The position numbers and the translations under genes are program-made. The notes under the pieces are model-generated. The model did not search any database. It worked only from the letters and a program-made list of their open reading frames with translations, and had not been told where the DNA came from. A DNA stretch of 64,000 nucleotides from Flavobacterium sp. NKUCC04_CG (GTDB lineage Bacteria > Bacteroidota > Bacteroidia > Flavobacteriales > Flavobacteriaceae): contig NZ_JAHKRA010000007.1 in NCBI RefSeq assembly GCF_019345525.1, positions 62,001 to 126,000 on the forward strand, read 5' to 3'. Position 1 is the stretch's first letter; each line of letters begins with the position of its first letter. Shown piece by piece: positions 1-7,764 of this stretch.

Positions 1-399
1 TTCGCTGCTGCCTCCCCGTTGTGCTGCATTGGCGTTTGCCCAAAAAGCATTGCCTAAAATTCGAAAATCTCTTAATCCTTCCGTATTGTTGATGGTATGG
101 TCAAATCCCATAACGATATAACCTCCAAATCCACCAAGACTAATACCGCTTCCTTTAGGGCCAACTACTGCCGCTTGCGCTTTTTGGAGCATAATTTCTC
201 GAGTATTTCCCGTTTCGTATCTCGGAAGCAGATTGATAAATTGCCCCACAGCTGGAGCATATTCGAGTACTTTGGTTACATAAGGACTATTTTCGGGTAT
301 GGGTTTTACTTCGGTATCGTCGCTAGAAGAACAACTGGAGAGGAGTGCGAGGCCTATACAGCTTAGAGCGAACGATTTGTAATTAAAAATTGATTTCAT
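1..399 (-). CDS. Surface lipoprotein of the B12 operon (C-terminus beyond window)
   Basis: Partial gene: 133 codons are visible, starting at the ATG at 399 and running off the left edge. The N-terminus is a lipoprotein signal ending in a lipobox-like LLSSC at about residue 22, followed by a Ser/Asp-rich linker, which suggests export to the outer membrane. The visible body has a Gly-rich stretch (GSGISLGGFGGY) and a GFDHTI segment. I recall these from Bacteroidota 'cell surface proteins' encoded beside BtuB/BtuG-type B12 genes. It lies 89 bp downstream of the YncE-like lipoprotein gene on the same strand, so it is probably the third gene of the riboswitch-controlled operon. A role in capturing corrinoids at the surface is inferred from context only. 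I cannot say whether it belongs to the BtuH class. Confidence 0.75.
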   Translation of the reverse strand, partial: MKSIFNYKSFALSCIGLALLSSCSSSDDTEVKPIPENSPYVTKVLEYAPAVGQFINLLPRYETGNTREIMLQKAQAAVVGPKGSGISLGGFGGYIVMGFDHTINNTEGLRDFRILGNAFWANANAAQRGGSSE

Positions 400-488
400 T
401 TTTGATGTTTTTTATTTTTAAATTAAGTCGCTTTACGCGATTTTTTTGTGATTTGGAAGAAAAATCATTAGTTCTCTGGTTTTAAAGT

Positions 489-1682
489 TTACTTCTGATA
501 TACAAAAGCAAAATGCGCTGGAATGTTGCCAGCGGTGGTTTTCCATTTTAAAATTCCTTCGGGTGAATAACAATAAACAAAACCCGTTACTAAATAATCT
601 TGTGCGTCGGTAATGTAAATTTCCTTGGTTTCTGGATTGACAGCAATACCATAGGGAATCAGTATGTTTTTATCGCTACCATCTTTGATGATACGATTGG
701 AAATAACTTTTTTAGTTTTGGTGTCAAGGATGCCGTAATTAACGGTGTTTTTTCCAGAATTGTGTTTAAAAGAAGTGCCAAAGTAATAAAGGCTATCTCC
801 TTGTAGGGTCATTTCTGTAACTGGTATGTCGAGTTTTTGTTTGACCTGGTCGGTTTGGGTATCGATGACGTATAAATTGGGTTCAATGTCGTAGTTGTCT
901 CCTCTTGAGCTAACATAGATATCTCCTCTTTTGTCTAATTGTAGTCGATGTAGGTTGATGGCGACTTCAATTTTCTTGCTAAGTGTAAAGTCATTTAAAT
1001 CCACTACTGCGACGGTGGTGTCGTAATTGGGAACGCGATAACCGCCAGAATTAGCTACATAGAGTTTGTTGTTGTGAACCACCATCTCTTCGGGCTGATA
1101 GCCTACGGATACTTGTCTGTTGATTCGTAATGAGGTCGTATCAATTTCGGCAACAAAACCCACTTCTGCATTGGGATTGATCTCCACGGGGCCGGCATAA
1201 GAGCTCACATAGGCTTTTCCATTGTGGAAAGTCATATAGCGGCAATTGGGAATATTAATCTTTCCGAGGTGCACTCCCGTAGCAACATCAAAGACTTCTA
1301 TATAGTTAGAAACACTAATTAAGGCATAGGCTTTACTGCCATATATTTTAATGTCGTTCCCAACATCGCCCAATTCCTTAACCACATTGGGATTTCTTTC
1401 GGAATAAAGGTCGCGTGTATATACTCCTGTAGCATAATCAAAGTAGTCGATGGTTGCGCGATTCATGCCCATATTGCCTTCATTTAACAAATAAAATCCT
1501 TTGATTTTACCGCCAAGTCTGGGTGGTGCTACTTGATTGGAATCGGAGAGGTAGATGGTTTCGTCCTTTCTGCAGGAACTGAAGAACAGCGTCAACAACA
1601 GTAAGCTAATTAGAAACTGTTTTTGTGTGATTAACCGATGGCGGAGCTTGGGAAACAAAGTTGTTATTTGGTATAGTCTCAT
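489..1682 (-). CDS. YncE/DUF5074-like beta-propeller lipoprotein, BtuG-like
   Basis: This 397-aa exported protein has a hydrophobic segment ending in LFFSSC (Cys about residue 37), consistent with a lipoprotein signal preceded by an unusually long N-terminal extension. The rest reads as repeated beta-propeller blades (motifs such as KLYVANSGG, EIYITDAQDY), as in YncE/DUF5074 proteins. Family knowledge: in Bacteroides the propeller lipoprotein BtuG sits on BtuB at the cell surface and binds cobalamin very tightly. The gene overlaps the receptor stop by ATGA (1679-1682), so translation is probably coupled. The riboswitch upstream of the receptor supports B12 as ligand. The BtuG-like assignment rests on fold and context; I have not aligned binding residues. 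Confidence 0.82.
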   Translation of the reverse strand: MRLYQITTLFPKLRHRLITQKQFLISLLLLTLFFSSCRKDETIYLSDSNQVAPPRLGGKIKGFYLLNEGNMGMNRATIDYFDYATGVYTRDLYSERNPNVVKELGDVGNDIKIYGSKAYALISVSNYIEVFDVATGVHLGKINIPNCRYMTFHNGKAYVSSYAGPVEINPNAEVGFVAEIDTTSLRINRQVSVGYQPEEMVVHNNKLYVANSGGYRVPNYDTTVAVVDLNDFTLSKKIEVAINLHRLQLDKRGDIYVSSRGDNYDIEPNLYVIDTQTDQVKQKLDIPVTEMTLQGDSLYYFGTSFKHNSGKNTVNYGILDTKTKKVISNRIIKDGSDKNILIPYGIAVNPETKEIYITDAQDYLVTGFVYCYSPEGILKWKTTAGNIPAHFAFVYQK

Positions 1683-3727
1683 AGTTCAAAACTTAAAATA
1701 AAACGAAAATTTCTGCCCGGCATTGGGTAATTGGTGACCACATCGTATTGTTGGTCCATAATATTATTGGCTTCTGCGCTAATTTTAAAGTGATATTGGT
1801 ACAGTTTTAAATCTTTTTGCAGTGCCATATCATGGGTGTACCACGGTTGAACCGCATTGCGTTCAATGTTGTTCATCGCTGCATCATATCTTTTTCCCAC
1901 ATATACAAAACTGTAGTTGAATCCCCAATTTTTATAATCTAATCCAACAATCGCTGAACCAGAATGCCATGGTGCATATGGAATTTGATCGCCATAAGCC
2001 GATAATTTGATACCGTTTATGGTCGTGTAATTTTTGGCTTCGGTGAATTCATAATTGATGTTGGTTGTCAGTTGTAATGATCCAAAAGTTAGTGTTGTTC
2101 CAAGTCCGGTTTCTATGCCGTAGCCTTCGGTTTGTCCTAAATTGGTCATCATCCATCGGAACATACTAGCTGTTGGTGCGGCAATGATTTTATCCTTGAC
2201 CTTCATATAATAGGTTTCCAGTTTTAGAGAAACCGATTGAAGGTATTGGTTTTTTATCGGAATTTGATATTGAGCGCCCAGATTAACTTGATTGGTAAAT
2301 TCGGGTTTTAGATTGGCATCACCGATTTGCGTATAATACAAATCGTTGAAAGTGGGCATTCTAAAAATGTTTTTGTAAAAGGTGTGTACAACAAAATCGC
2401 GATTTTCCCAGGGTTTATAACTTAAGAATAGCGCTGGAGAAAAGGCGTTTTGATCAGGAGCTTGAAAATTATTTTTTACTTTTTCTTTGGTGAAAGTTCC
2501 CAATATACTGGCTTGAGCCTTAAAGCTCCCCAGGTCTAATGAGGTGGCTATGGCACTGATAAAGGAAAGGCGTTCTGGATAGGTAAATAGCGTTCCAATT
2601 CCCTCACGAGTGGCGTTGAGTTTGTTGTATTGTAAATCGGTTGCCAAAGAGACTGCCCATTCTGGAGTAATTTGATAGAGATTAACTGCCGAAACATAAA
2701 AGTCTTGTTGGTAATAACTGTTGTCTACTTGTAGGTTTTTGGTAAGTTGATTTTCGAGGAATTCGATGCTGTCTCGTGCCAGGTAACGCGTATAATCATA
2801 GGCGAATTTACCTTTGATTTGAAATTTGTAGCGGTCGCTGACATACTGAGTTAGTTCTGCTTGAACCAAGACATTTTTATCCCAACTGCGCTCTCCGGAT
2901 TGCCAATTGTTTTTGACAATAGCGCCTGGGAGACCACGATGGGAGTCGTAATAATATAATTGTCCTTTCCAGCTGGTATTGGCTGTTTTTCCATACAAGC
3001 CCGCTTCTATTCTAAATGCGTCAATATCTCCATTGCGGCGGGTTGCTGTAGTGTCGTAGGCAACGGTTTTGTCTAAATTTAAACGTTTGTATCTAAACGA
3101 ATACTCCCCATTAGAATGCAAATATTCTGCACTTAAACTAGCTGAAATGTTATCGCTAATTTGTTGTTCTAAACGAAAAGAAGGATTGGTTAACTGGATG
3201 GAGGCAAATTTGTAACGCGCGGTTAAATTGGTTTTTTTACCTTCTTTAAACTGTGGTGTTTTGGAATTGATATAAACCGCAGTGGCGGAAGCAAATTCCT
3301 TAGCCGATTGAAAGATAGTACTGCGTTGTCCGTTATAAAGCTGTAACATATCAATGTCGTCCAACGAGAATTTGCCCAAATCGACTATGCCGTTTTGTGC
3401 ATTTCCTACGGCGACTCCATTGTAGAAAACACCAACGTGATGAGTACCCATATTTCGAACATCGATGGTCTTTAGACCTCCGATACCACCATAATCTTTT
3501 ATTTTTACTCCTGAAAAATACCGCATAGCATCAGCTACGGAATGGGCATTGAGTCGTTCGAGTTCTTTTCCAGTTAACTGTTGAACGGGAATGAGGTCTT
3601 TGTATGGCGAAATCTCAATGACAACGGTACTCAGTTCTTTGGAGGATTCTTTTTCTTCTTGCGCATATAATGAAGAGAAGGACAAAATCCCTAAAAACAA
3701 CAGATAAAAAAATTTATTTGAGCGCAT
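1679..3727 (-). CDS. btuB: TonB-dependent outer-membrane receptor, BtuB-like (cobalamin)
   Basis: 682 aa with a Sec signal peptide (ends near LYAQ, residue 22), a plug domain at about residues 40-150 (ELERLNAHSVADAMRYFSG, then DVRNMGTHHVGVFYNG) and a C-terminal barrel ending in the aromatic terminus RFILSFEL. No carboxypeptidase-like extension is present, as is usual for BtuB-type receptors. It is the first gene after a cobalamin riboswitch and is followed by a YncE-like surface lipoprotein, the arrangement known for Bacteroidota B12 importers. It should import cobalamin or other corrinoids across the outer membrane using TonB energy. No inner-membrane BtuCDF genes are in the window. Expression is expected to fall when cobalamin is abundant. 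Confidence 0.88.
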   Translation of the reverse strand: MRSNKFFYLLFLGILSFSSLYAQEEKESSKELSTVVIEISPYKDLIPVQQLTGKELERLNAHSVADAMRYFSGVKIKDYGGIGGLKTIDVRNMGTHHVGVFYNGVAVGNAQNGIVDLGKFSLDDIDMLQLYNGQRSTIFQSAKEFASATAVYINSKTPQFKEGKKTNLTARYKFASIQLTNPSFRLEQQISDNISASLSAEYLHSNGEYSFRYKRLNLDKTVAYDTTATRRNGDIDAFRIEAGLYGKTANTSWKGQLYYYDSHRGLPGAIVKNNWQSGERSWDKNVLVQAELTQYVSDRYKFQIKGKFAYDYTRYLARDSIEFLENQLTKNLQVDNSYYQQDFYVSAVNLYQITPEWAVSLATDLQYNKLNATREGIGTLFTYPERLSFISAIATSLDLGSFKAQASILGTFTKEKVKNNFQAPDQNAFSPALFLSYKPWENRDFVVHTFYKNIFRMPTFNDLYYTQIGDANLKPEFTNQVNLGAQYQIPIKNQYLQSVSLKLETYYMKVKDKIIAAPTASMFRWMMTNLGQTEGYGIETGLGTTLTFGSLQLTTNINYEFTEAKNYTTINGIKLSAYGDQIPYAPWHSGSAIVGLDYKNWGFNYSFVYVGKRYDAAMNNIERNAVQPWYTHDMALQKDLKLYQYHFKISAEANNIMDQQYDVVTNYPMPGRNFRFILSFEL

Positions 3728-3854
3728 TCCTTCTTTTGTAATTGATCATTAATTGCTTGGGGGTTAGTGTAGTACACAGCAATTGCTTTTCTTGAACAAA
3801 AAGAAATTTATGGTGACTAAGCCTTATTCCCGAAAGCTTGAAACGTATTAAAAT

Positions 3855-4013
3855 GTTGGCAGGTATTCTGACTCGTTTCTTTTTAAACGTCCTTCCCATC
3901 GGTAAAGACAGTGGACTTAAATGTTTAAAAAACAATGTGAAACTTACAGCAGCGGGTCTGTTCAGGATTTTCACCTGATTCCCTTTTTAATTAGGAACTG
4001 ATATTCAGTTCTA
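3855..4013 (-). ncRNA. Cobalamin (AdoCbl-type) riboswitch
   Basis: Read on the minus strand, the leader contains the conserved core in order. First is GGGAATCAGGTGAAAATCC, then CAGACCCGCTGCTGTAA (near 3948-3967). Next come a GTCCACTG segment (about 3909-3916), GATGGGAAGGACG (about 3889-3901), and the B12 box AGTCAGAATACCTGCC at 3858-3873. The order and spacing match cobalamin riboswitches. It lies about 130 nt upstream of the btuB-like start, so it probably controls transcription termination or translation of the uptake operon. A 5' hairpin (GAACTGAATATCAGTTC) precedes the core. Boundaries are approximate. Confidence 0.95.
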
Positions 4014-4029
4014 TAAACCAATATTTTTG

Positions 4030-4037
4030 CAAATATA
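4030..4037 (-). promoter_or_regulatory. Promoter -7 element of the B12 operon
   Basis: On the minus strand the sequence is TATATTTG, a perfect match to the Bacteroidota -7 consensus TAnnTTTG. It lies just upstream of the riboswitch 5' hairpin, so transcription should begin near 4023. I see no clear TTG -33 element at the usual spacing. Confidence 0.6.
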
Positions 4038-4078
4038 GTCAAATATTAGATATGCTTCATAGTGTTTATTCTCTAATA

Positions 4079-4100
4079 AAATTTAGTGGGTACTAAATTT
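4079..4100 (-). terminator. Possible terminator of the RiPP operon
   Basis: Perfect 9-bp inverted repeat AAATTTAGT / ACTAAATTT with a 4-nt loop, about 110 bp downstream of the last gene of the minus-strand RiPP operon. The stem is AT-rich and the following T-tract on the minus strand is short, so it is a weak candidate. The remaining sequence between 4101 and 4211 shows nothing recognisable. Confidence 0.35.
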
Positions 4101-4211
4101 AAAGTTAGACTTTTTTTAAGTTTATGTACTGGTTGGTTTTAGGTGTATAGGGGTTTTCTCTTTATTTTAAGCTAAACCGTTTAAGCTGTTGTACATGATT
4201 TATAGATACAT

Positions 4212-5402
4212 TTATTTTCTTAGAGGGTGTTGTTTTAAAAATAGTTGATAATTAAAAACAAATCCATCGGGTGCATAGGGAAATTTCGATACGATATTTG
4301 CGTGTTTCTTATACACTCGTTCGAGGTAATTATTTAGTTTTTGATACACAAGTAGTCCTTTAGATGTGAATACTGTACTAACATCTATACGGTGAAAGCC
4401 GGTTTTGTGGCGATAAGAGTTGTCTACCAATCGGCCTTTTATTTCATGATTTTCATTTTCTGTAAAGAGTTGGGGTTTTGCTAAAAAATAATCAAGTGTT
4501 TCTGCCACTTTCGACGTGGTATATAGGCCATGAAAAGCATCGAACACGTTTCTGTGTTCATTTGGGTTATGGGTAAGCTGTTTCATAGGGGTTTGTATAT
4601 CGATGGCGAAATAATCTTGAGGACGTTGCAATATCGTATTAAAAATAGTGTGACCGGCTTGATGGGCTAGTTCGACCAGGAAGTAAACAACCGTATCGTT
4701 GCGGGTTCCACTGAGAAAAGAAATACCAAAAGACATTCGATCAGCAAAGCTTGTGTACTGGTCGCTTTTAAAATTATATACTCCCGTCAAAGTATTGAGA
4801 ATCATTTCAAAATAATTGCAATTCGTATTCTTTAGAAGGTTATAAGCATGGTTAAAAGTTTTAAAATTGCAATCGGAAAGCGGCGTTGTTTCTCGATGTT
4901 TCTCCACACTAGAAATATCATAATGATCAAAGGCTATTGTAAAGTAGTCGTGTTCAAATGAATAAAAAGCGACCTGTTTGTCTTTGGTAGAAAGGTTGGG
5001 GGTGAAAGGGGTGTCTAAATAGTTGTTTTGGTTTTTTAATGCATAGGATTTGGTCGTACATTGGTATTCAAAATCCAGCTTTGTAGTAGGGAAATCCGTT
5101 TTAAAACATCCTATTTTGGGCAGGTAAACAGCTCCGTTTTTATCTGAATATACGGAGAAGTGAAAATCTCTATTTAGATGTTGTGGAGAAATATAGCCGA
5201 ACATAATTTGCCACAAGCTCATATTTTGCTTATTGTGTGCGTAATATAGAAAGAGAAAAGGTTCTTGAAAAGCCCTTTCATTGCCCTTAGTATTTAGTAA
5301 TACAAATAAATTTTCATCTTCATTCAAGATGGCCATTCTTACAGAGTTTAGAATTGTGTTAAGTCCTTTGATGTAGTCATCGATAAAGTTTGGTGCTCTC
5401 AT
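4212..5402 (-). CDS. Putative peptide-modifying enzyme of the HExxH (hydroxylase-like) family, HQAGH variant
   Basis: 396 aa, soluble, no signal peptide. A motif ELAHQAGHTIFNTIL (H247, H251) is followed about 40 residues later by AFHGLYTTSKVAE (H291). The same pair, LxHExxH then LHGxYxxLxVA, marks the 'HEXXH motif-containing putative peptide modification' family. From general knowledge, some members are Fe/alpha-ketoglutarate beta-hydroxylases acting on RiPP precursors. Here Glu of HExxH is Gln, while both His and the later His are kept. It is the last gene of the operon, 11 bp after the outer-membrane protein gene. Inferred role: oxidative modification of the precursor encoded at 11774. The family call rests on two motifs and context, so it is moderate. 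If the Glu is essential the protein could instead be a non-catalytic partner. Confidence 0.6.
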   Translation of the reverse strand: MRAPNFIDDYIKGLNTILNSVRMAILNEDENLFVLLNTKGNERAFQEPFLFLYYAHNKQNMSLWQIMFGYISPQHLNRDFHFSVYSDKNGAVYLPKIGCFKTDFPTTKLDFEYQCTTKSYALKNQNNYLDTPFTPNLSTKDKQVAFYSFEHDYFTIAFDHYDISSVEKHRETTPLSDCNFKTFNHAYNLLKNTNCNYFEMILNTLTGVYNFKSDQYTSFADRMSFGISFLSGTRNDTVVYFLVELAHQAGHTIFNTILQRPQDYFAIDIQTPMKQLTHNPNEHRNVFDAFHGLYTTSKVAETLDYFLAKPQLFTENENHEIKGRLVDNSYRHKTGFHRIDVSTVFTSKGLLVYQKLNNYLERVYKKHANIVSKFPYAPDGFVFNYQLFLKQHPLRK

Positions 5403-5413
5403 AATTATTATAT

Positions 5414-7744
5414 TTAAAGTCGTTGTCTCGTTTCGTCTGGGTTTAGTTTTTTCGTATCCGTTTTTTTGCCGTCGTTAAACTTATAGGATAGTGAGAAGTT
5501 GATGCCTCTGCTATCAAAAGTATTTACGCCATTAAAATAGATTTCGTCAAGATCTCTAGTGATGGTGGTTTTGTTTGCTATTTTAAAAATATCTCTTAGA
5601 TATATAGACAGCTGCAGGTTTTTATCGAAGCTTTTGTTAAACGAAAAGTTTAGATTAGGACGTTCTTTTACTTTTTGTAGTCCTCTCAAACTCGGTTGCG
5701 TATAGATAAATAGAATACTCATTTTAAAAGTATCGTCAAATTTGATGTTTTCGGTTATTGAAATTCTACTGTAGAAATTCTCTAATTCAAAATCGTTTCC
5801 ATCGATAAAACCACTTTTTCGCTGTTGGTTTATCCTAAAGGTATAGAAGCCATCTAGCCAAGAGGTATGTTTAAATACAAGGCTGGCTAAGGCTCCTATG
5901 GAATTTAAATCAGCGTTGGAATATTTTTGAACTATGGCATTATCCCGATTTAATGGAATGGCTTCCATAGTATTTTTATGGTCGTTGTAGAATACGGTTA
6001 GCGCATTTCTTTTGTAAGTGTATTTTAATTGTAAACTGGTCGCTTTTTCGGGTAGCAGGTAGGGATTTCCTTCCGAGGCGTCAAAAGGGCTAGTGAAATA
6101 ATACAAAGGCGATATTCTTGAGAAAGGAGGTCTTTGAATTTTTTCTGTATAGCTAAGCTGCACGGACTGGGATTCGTTAAGTTTATAATTTAAATTGGCA
6201 GACGGTAATAGCTTATTTAATTTTTGATTGGCTTCTTCAATATTAAAGTTTCCGTTTAAAGTTGAAAATTCACCTCGTAAGCCCAGTTGATATTTTAGGT
6301 TTTTAAATTGGGAACTGTACAATCCGTAAACCGCAAAAATATTTTCGTTGGCATCATAATCAAAATTAGCGGGTGGCGTAAAGCGATTGATTTCCGAAAA
6401 ATCGAGATAGAGTAGGCTGTTGATATGGTAGTATTTTACTCCAAAATCATATTGGTGATTGTTTAAAGTATAACTCGCATCTAGGCTGGGTACATAGGCG
6501 GTACTTTTTCTAAATTGGTCCGTAGTGATATTAACCTGAGGGGGCACAGAATTAAAACCTTTAAAATTGAAGTCGTTATAGGTGTTTGTGGCATCGTCTT
6601 GCCATAGTAGGTCAAATCTTGCACTCAACGACCATTTTTTTATTTTGAAATCATATTTTAATCCAGAGTTGAAATAACGGGTATGGTATTTCCAATCAAC
6701 AACACTGTTAGAAATGGAGTCCGTATTTAAAGCGGTTTTAAAGATGTTTTCTTGTTCGAATTTGTAACTCGGAATATAGTTTGGTTGCCAAGTGGTTAAA
6801 AGGGACAGTACATTTCCATCTTCAAAGTTTAGAGACATCTCTGCGCCATATACTTGTGAGTTGGAATTGGAGGTTCTATAGCGGCTCGATTCTCTGGTAA
6901 AGGGAGGGGAGCTCCCGTAAAAATCATGAGTACTTTTAGTGTAATTGTTAACGGTTTTATTATAACTGTGTCCAATTGTAAAAGTAGAATTAAAGAGGTT
7001 TTTATTGTAATTAATAACACCGTTCACGTTATAATTTGAAGCTGTTCGCTGCTCGTATTGTCCCGAAATTTCACCATCAATACCTTGGGTAGTACTTTTC
7101 TTTAAAATAATATTGATAACGGCTTCAATATTGGAGTCATATTTAGCAGATGGATTGGTTATTAGTTCGATACGGTCAATGGAAGCGACCGGTATATTGG
7201 AAACGTTTAGAGCAGATTGCTTGCCATTTATAAAATAGCCTATTTTTGATTTTCCCAATATACTGATTTCTTCATCTTGTATAAAAACCTCTGGAATTTG
7301 CTCTAAGACATCCATCGTTGTAGCCATTGTTTTTAAGTAGGAATCTGCTATGTTTACGGCTATGCCCTCGGCAGTGTTTTTGATAATGGGTTTATCTATA
7401 TTAATGGTAATGCCTGCTAATTCGGAGTATTCTTCTTCCTGCAGGTGAATAATTCCTAATTCGAGATCGTTATGACTATCTATGGAGGCTTTATAGGTAT
7501 TATGACCGATTGCTTTGATTTGAATTTGCCAGATTCCCTCCGGAATTGATTTAAAAGAAAAACAGCCTACAGCGTTTGATTTTGTACTTAAAAGTTCATC
7601 CGACGTTTGGTGTTGTAAAATGATTAGGGCGTTTTCTATGGGAAGTAAATCGGTATTTTTTACACAACCGTTTACTTCTTGTGCTTCGGTATAGGCAAAG
7701 CTAAAAACGCAGAGTAATACTATTAGAGTATGTTTTTTTTTCAT
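5414..7744 (-). CDS. Outer-membrane beta-barrel / TonB-dependent receptor-like protein of the RiPP operon
   Basis: 776 aa. A Sec signal peptide ends near TEAQ (residue 22). It is followed by a carboxypeptidase-like regulatory domain (about 23-110), a plug-like region (about 115-215, with DVLEQIPEVFIQDEEISILGK and a DRIELITNPSAKYD segment) and a long barrel. This is the architecture of the OMP_b-brl_3 branch of TonB-dependent receptor-like proteins. It is cotranscribed between the C39 exporter (20 bp upstream) and the HExxH-like gene (11 bp downstream). That position suggests it moves the mature peptide, or a complex of it with a metal, across the outer membrane. Direction of transport is not visible from sequence. 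It is unrelated to the B12 receptor gene nearby except in general fold. Confidence 0.82.
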   Translation of the reverse strand: MKKKHTLIVLLCVFSFAYTEAQEVNGCVKNTDLLPIENALIILQHQTSDELLSTKSNAVGCFSFKSIPEGIWQIQIKAIGHNTYKASIDSHNDLELGIIHLQEEEYSELAGITINIDKPIIKNTAEGIAVNIADSYLKTMATTMDVLEQIPEVFIQDEEISILGKSKIGYFINGKQSALNVSNIPVASIDRIELITNPSAKYDSNIEAVINIILKKSTTQGIDGEISGQYEQRTASNYNVNGVINYNKNLFNSTFTIGHSYNKTVNNYTKSTHDFYGSSPPFTRESSRYRTSNSNSQVYGAEMSLNFEDGNVLSLLTTWQPNYIPSYKFEQENIFKTALNTDSISNSVVDWKYHTRYFNSGLKYDFKIKKWSLSARFDLLWQDDATNTYNDFNFKGFNSVPPQVNITTDQFRKSTAYVPSLDASYTLNNHQYDFGVKYYHINSLLYLDFSEINRFTPPANFDYDANENIFAVYGLYSSQFKNLKYQLGLRGEFSTLNGNFNIEEANQKLNKLLPSANLNYKLNESQSVQLSYTEKIQRPPFSRISPLYYFTSPFDASEGNPYLLPEKATSLQLKYTYKRNALTVFYNDHKNTMEAIPLNRDNAIVQKYSNADLNSIGALASLVFKHTSWLDGFYTFRINQQRKSGFIDGNDFELENFYSRISITENIKFDDTFKMSILFIYTQPSLRGLQKVKERPNLNFSFNKSFDKNLQLSIYLRDIFKIANKTTITRDLDEIYFNGVNTFDSRGINFSLSYKFNDGKKTDTKKLNPDETRQRL

Positions 7745-7764
7745 AAGTATATTATTTGTTATGG

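Noticed and set aside
97-366. 89-aa plus-strand open frame at the left edge
   Set aside because: Antisense to the lipoprotein gene 1-399, whose translation has a clear signal peptide and family-like motifs.
3714-3974. 86-aa minus-strand open frame upstream of the BtuB-like gene
   Set aside because: It lies across the cobalamin riboswitch core and has no protein-like features; it is a by-product of the structured leader.
5414-7744. Treating the RiPP-operon barrel protein as part of the B12 system
   Set aside because: Different architecture (carboxypeptidase-like N-terminus), different operon, and separated by the riboswitch and a candidate terminator.
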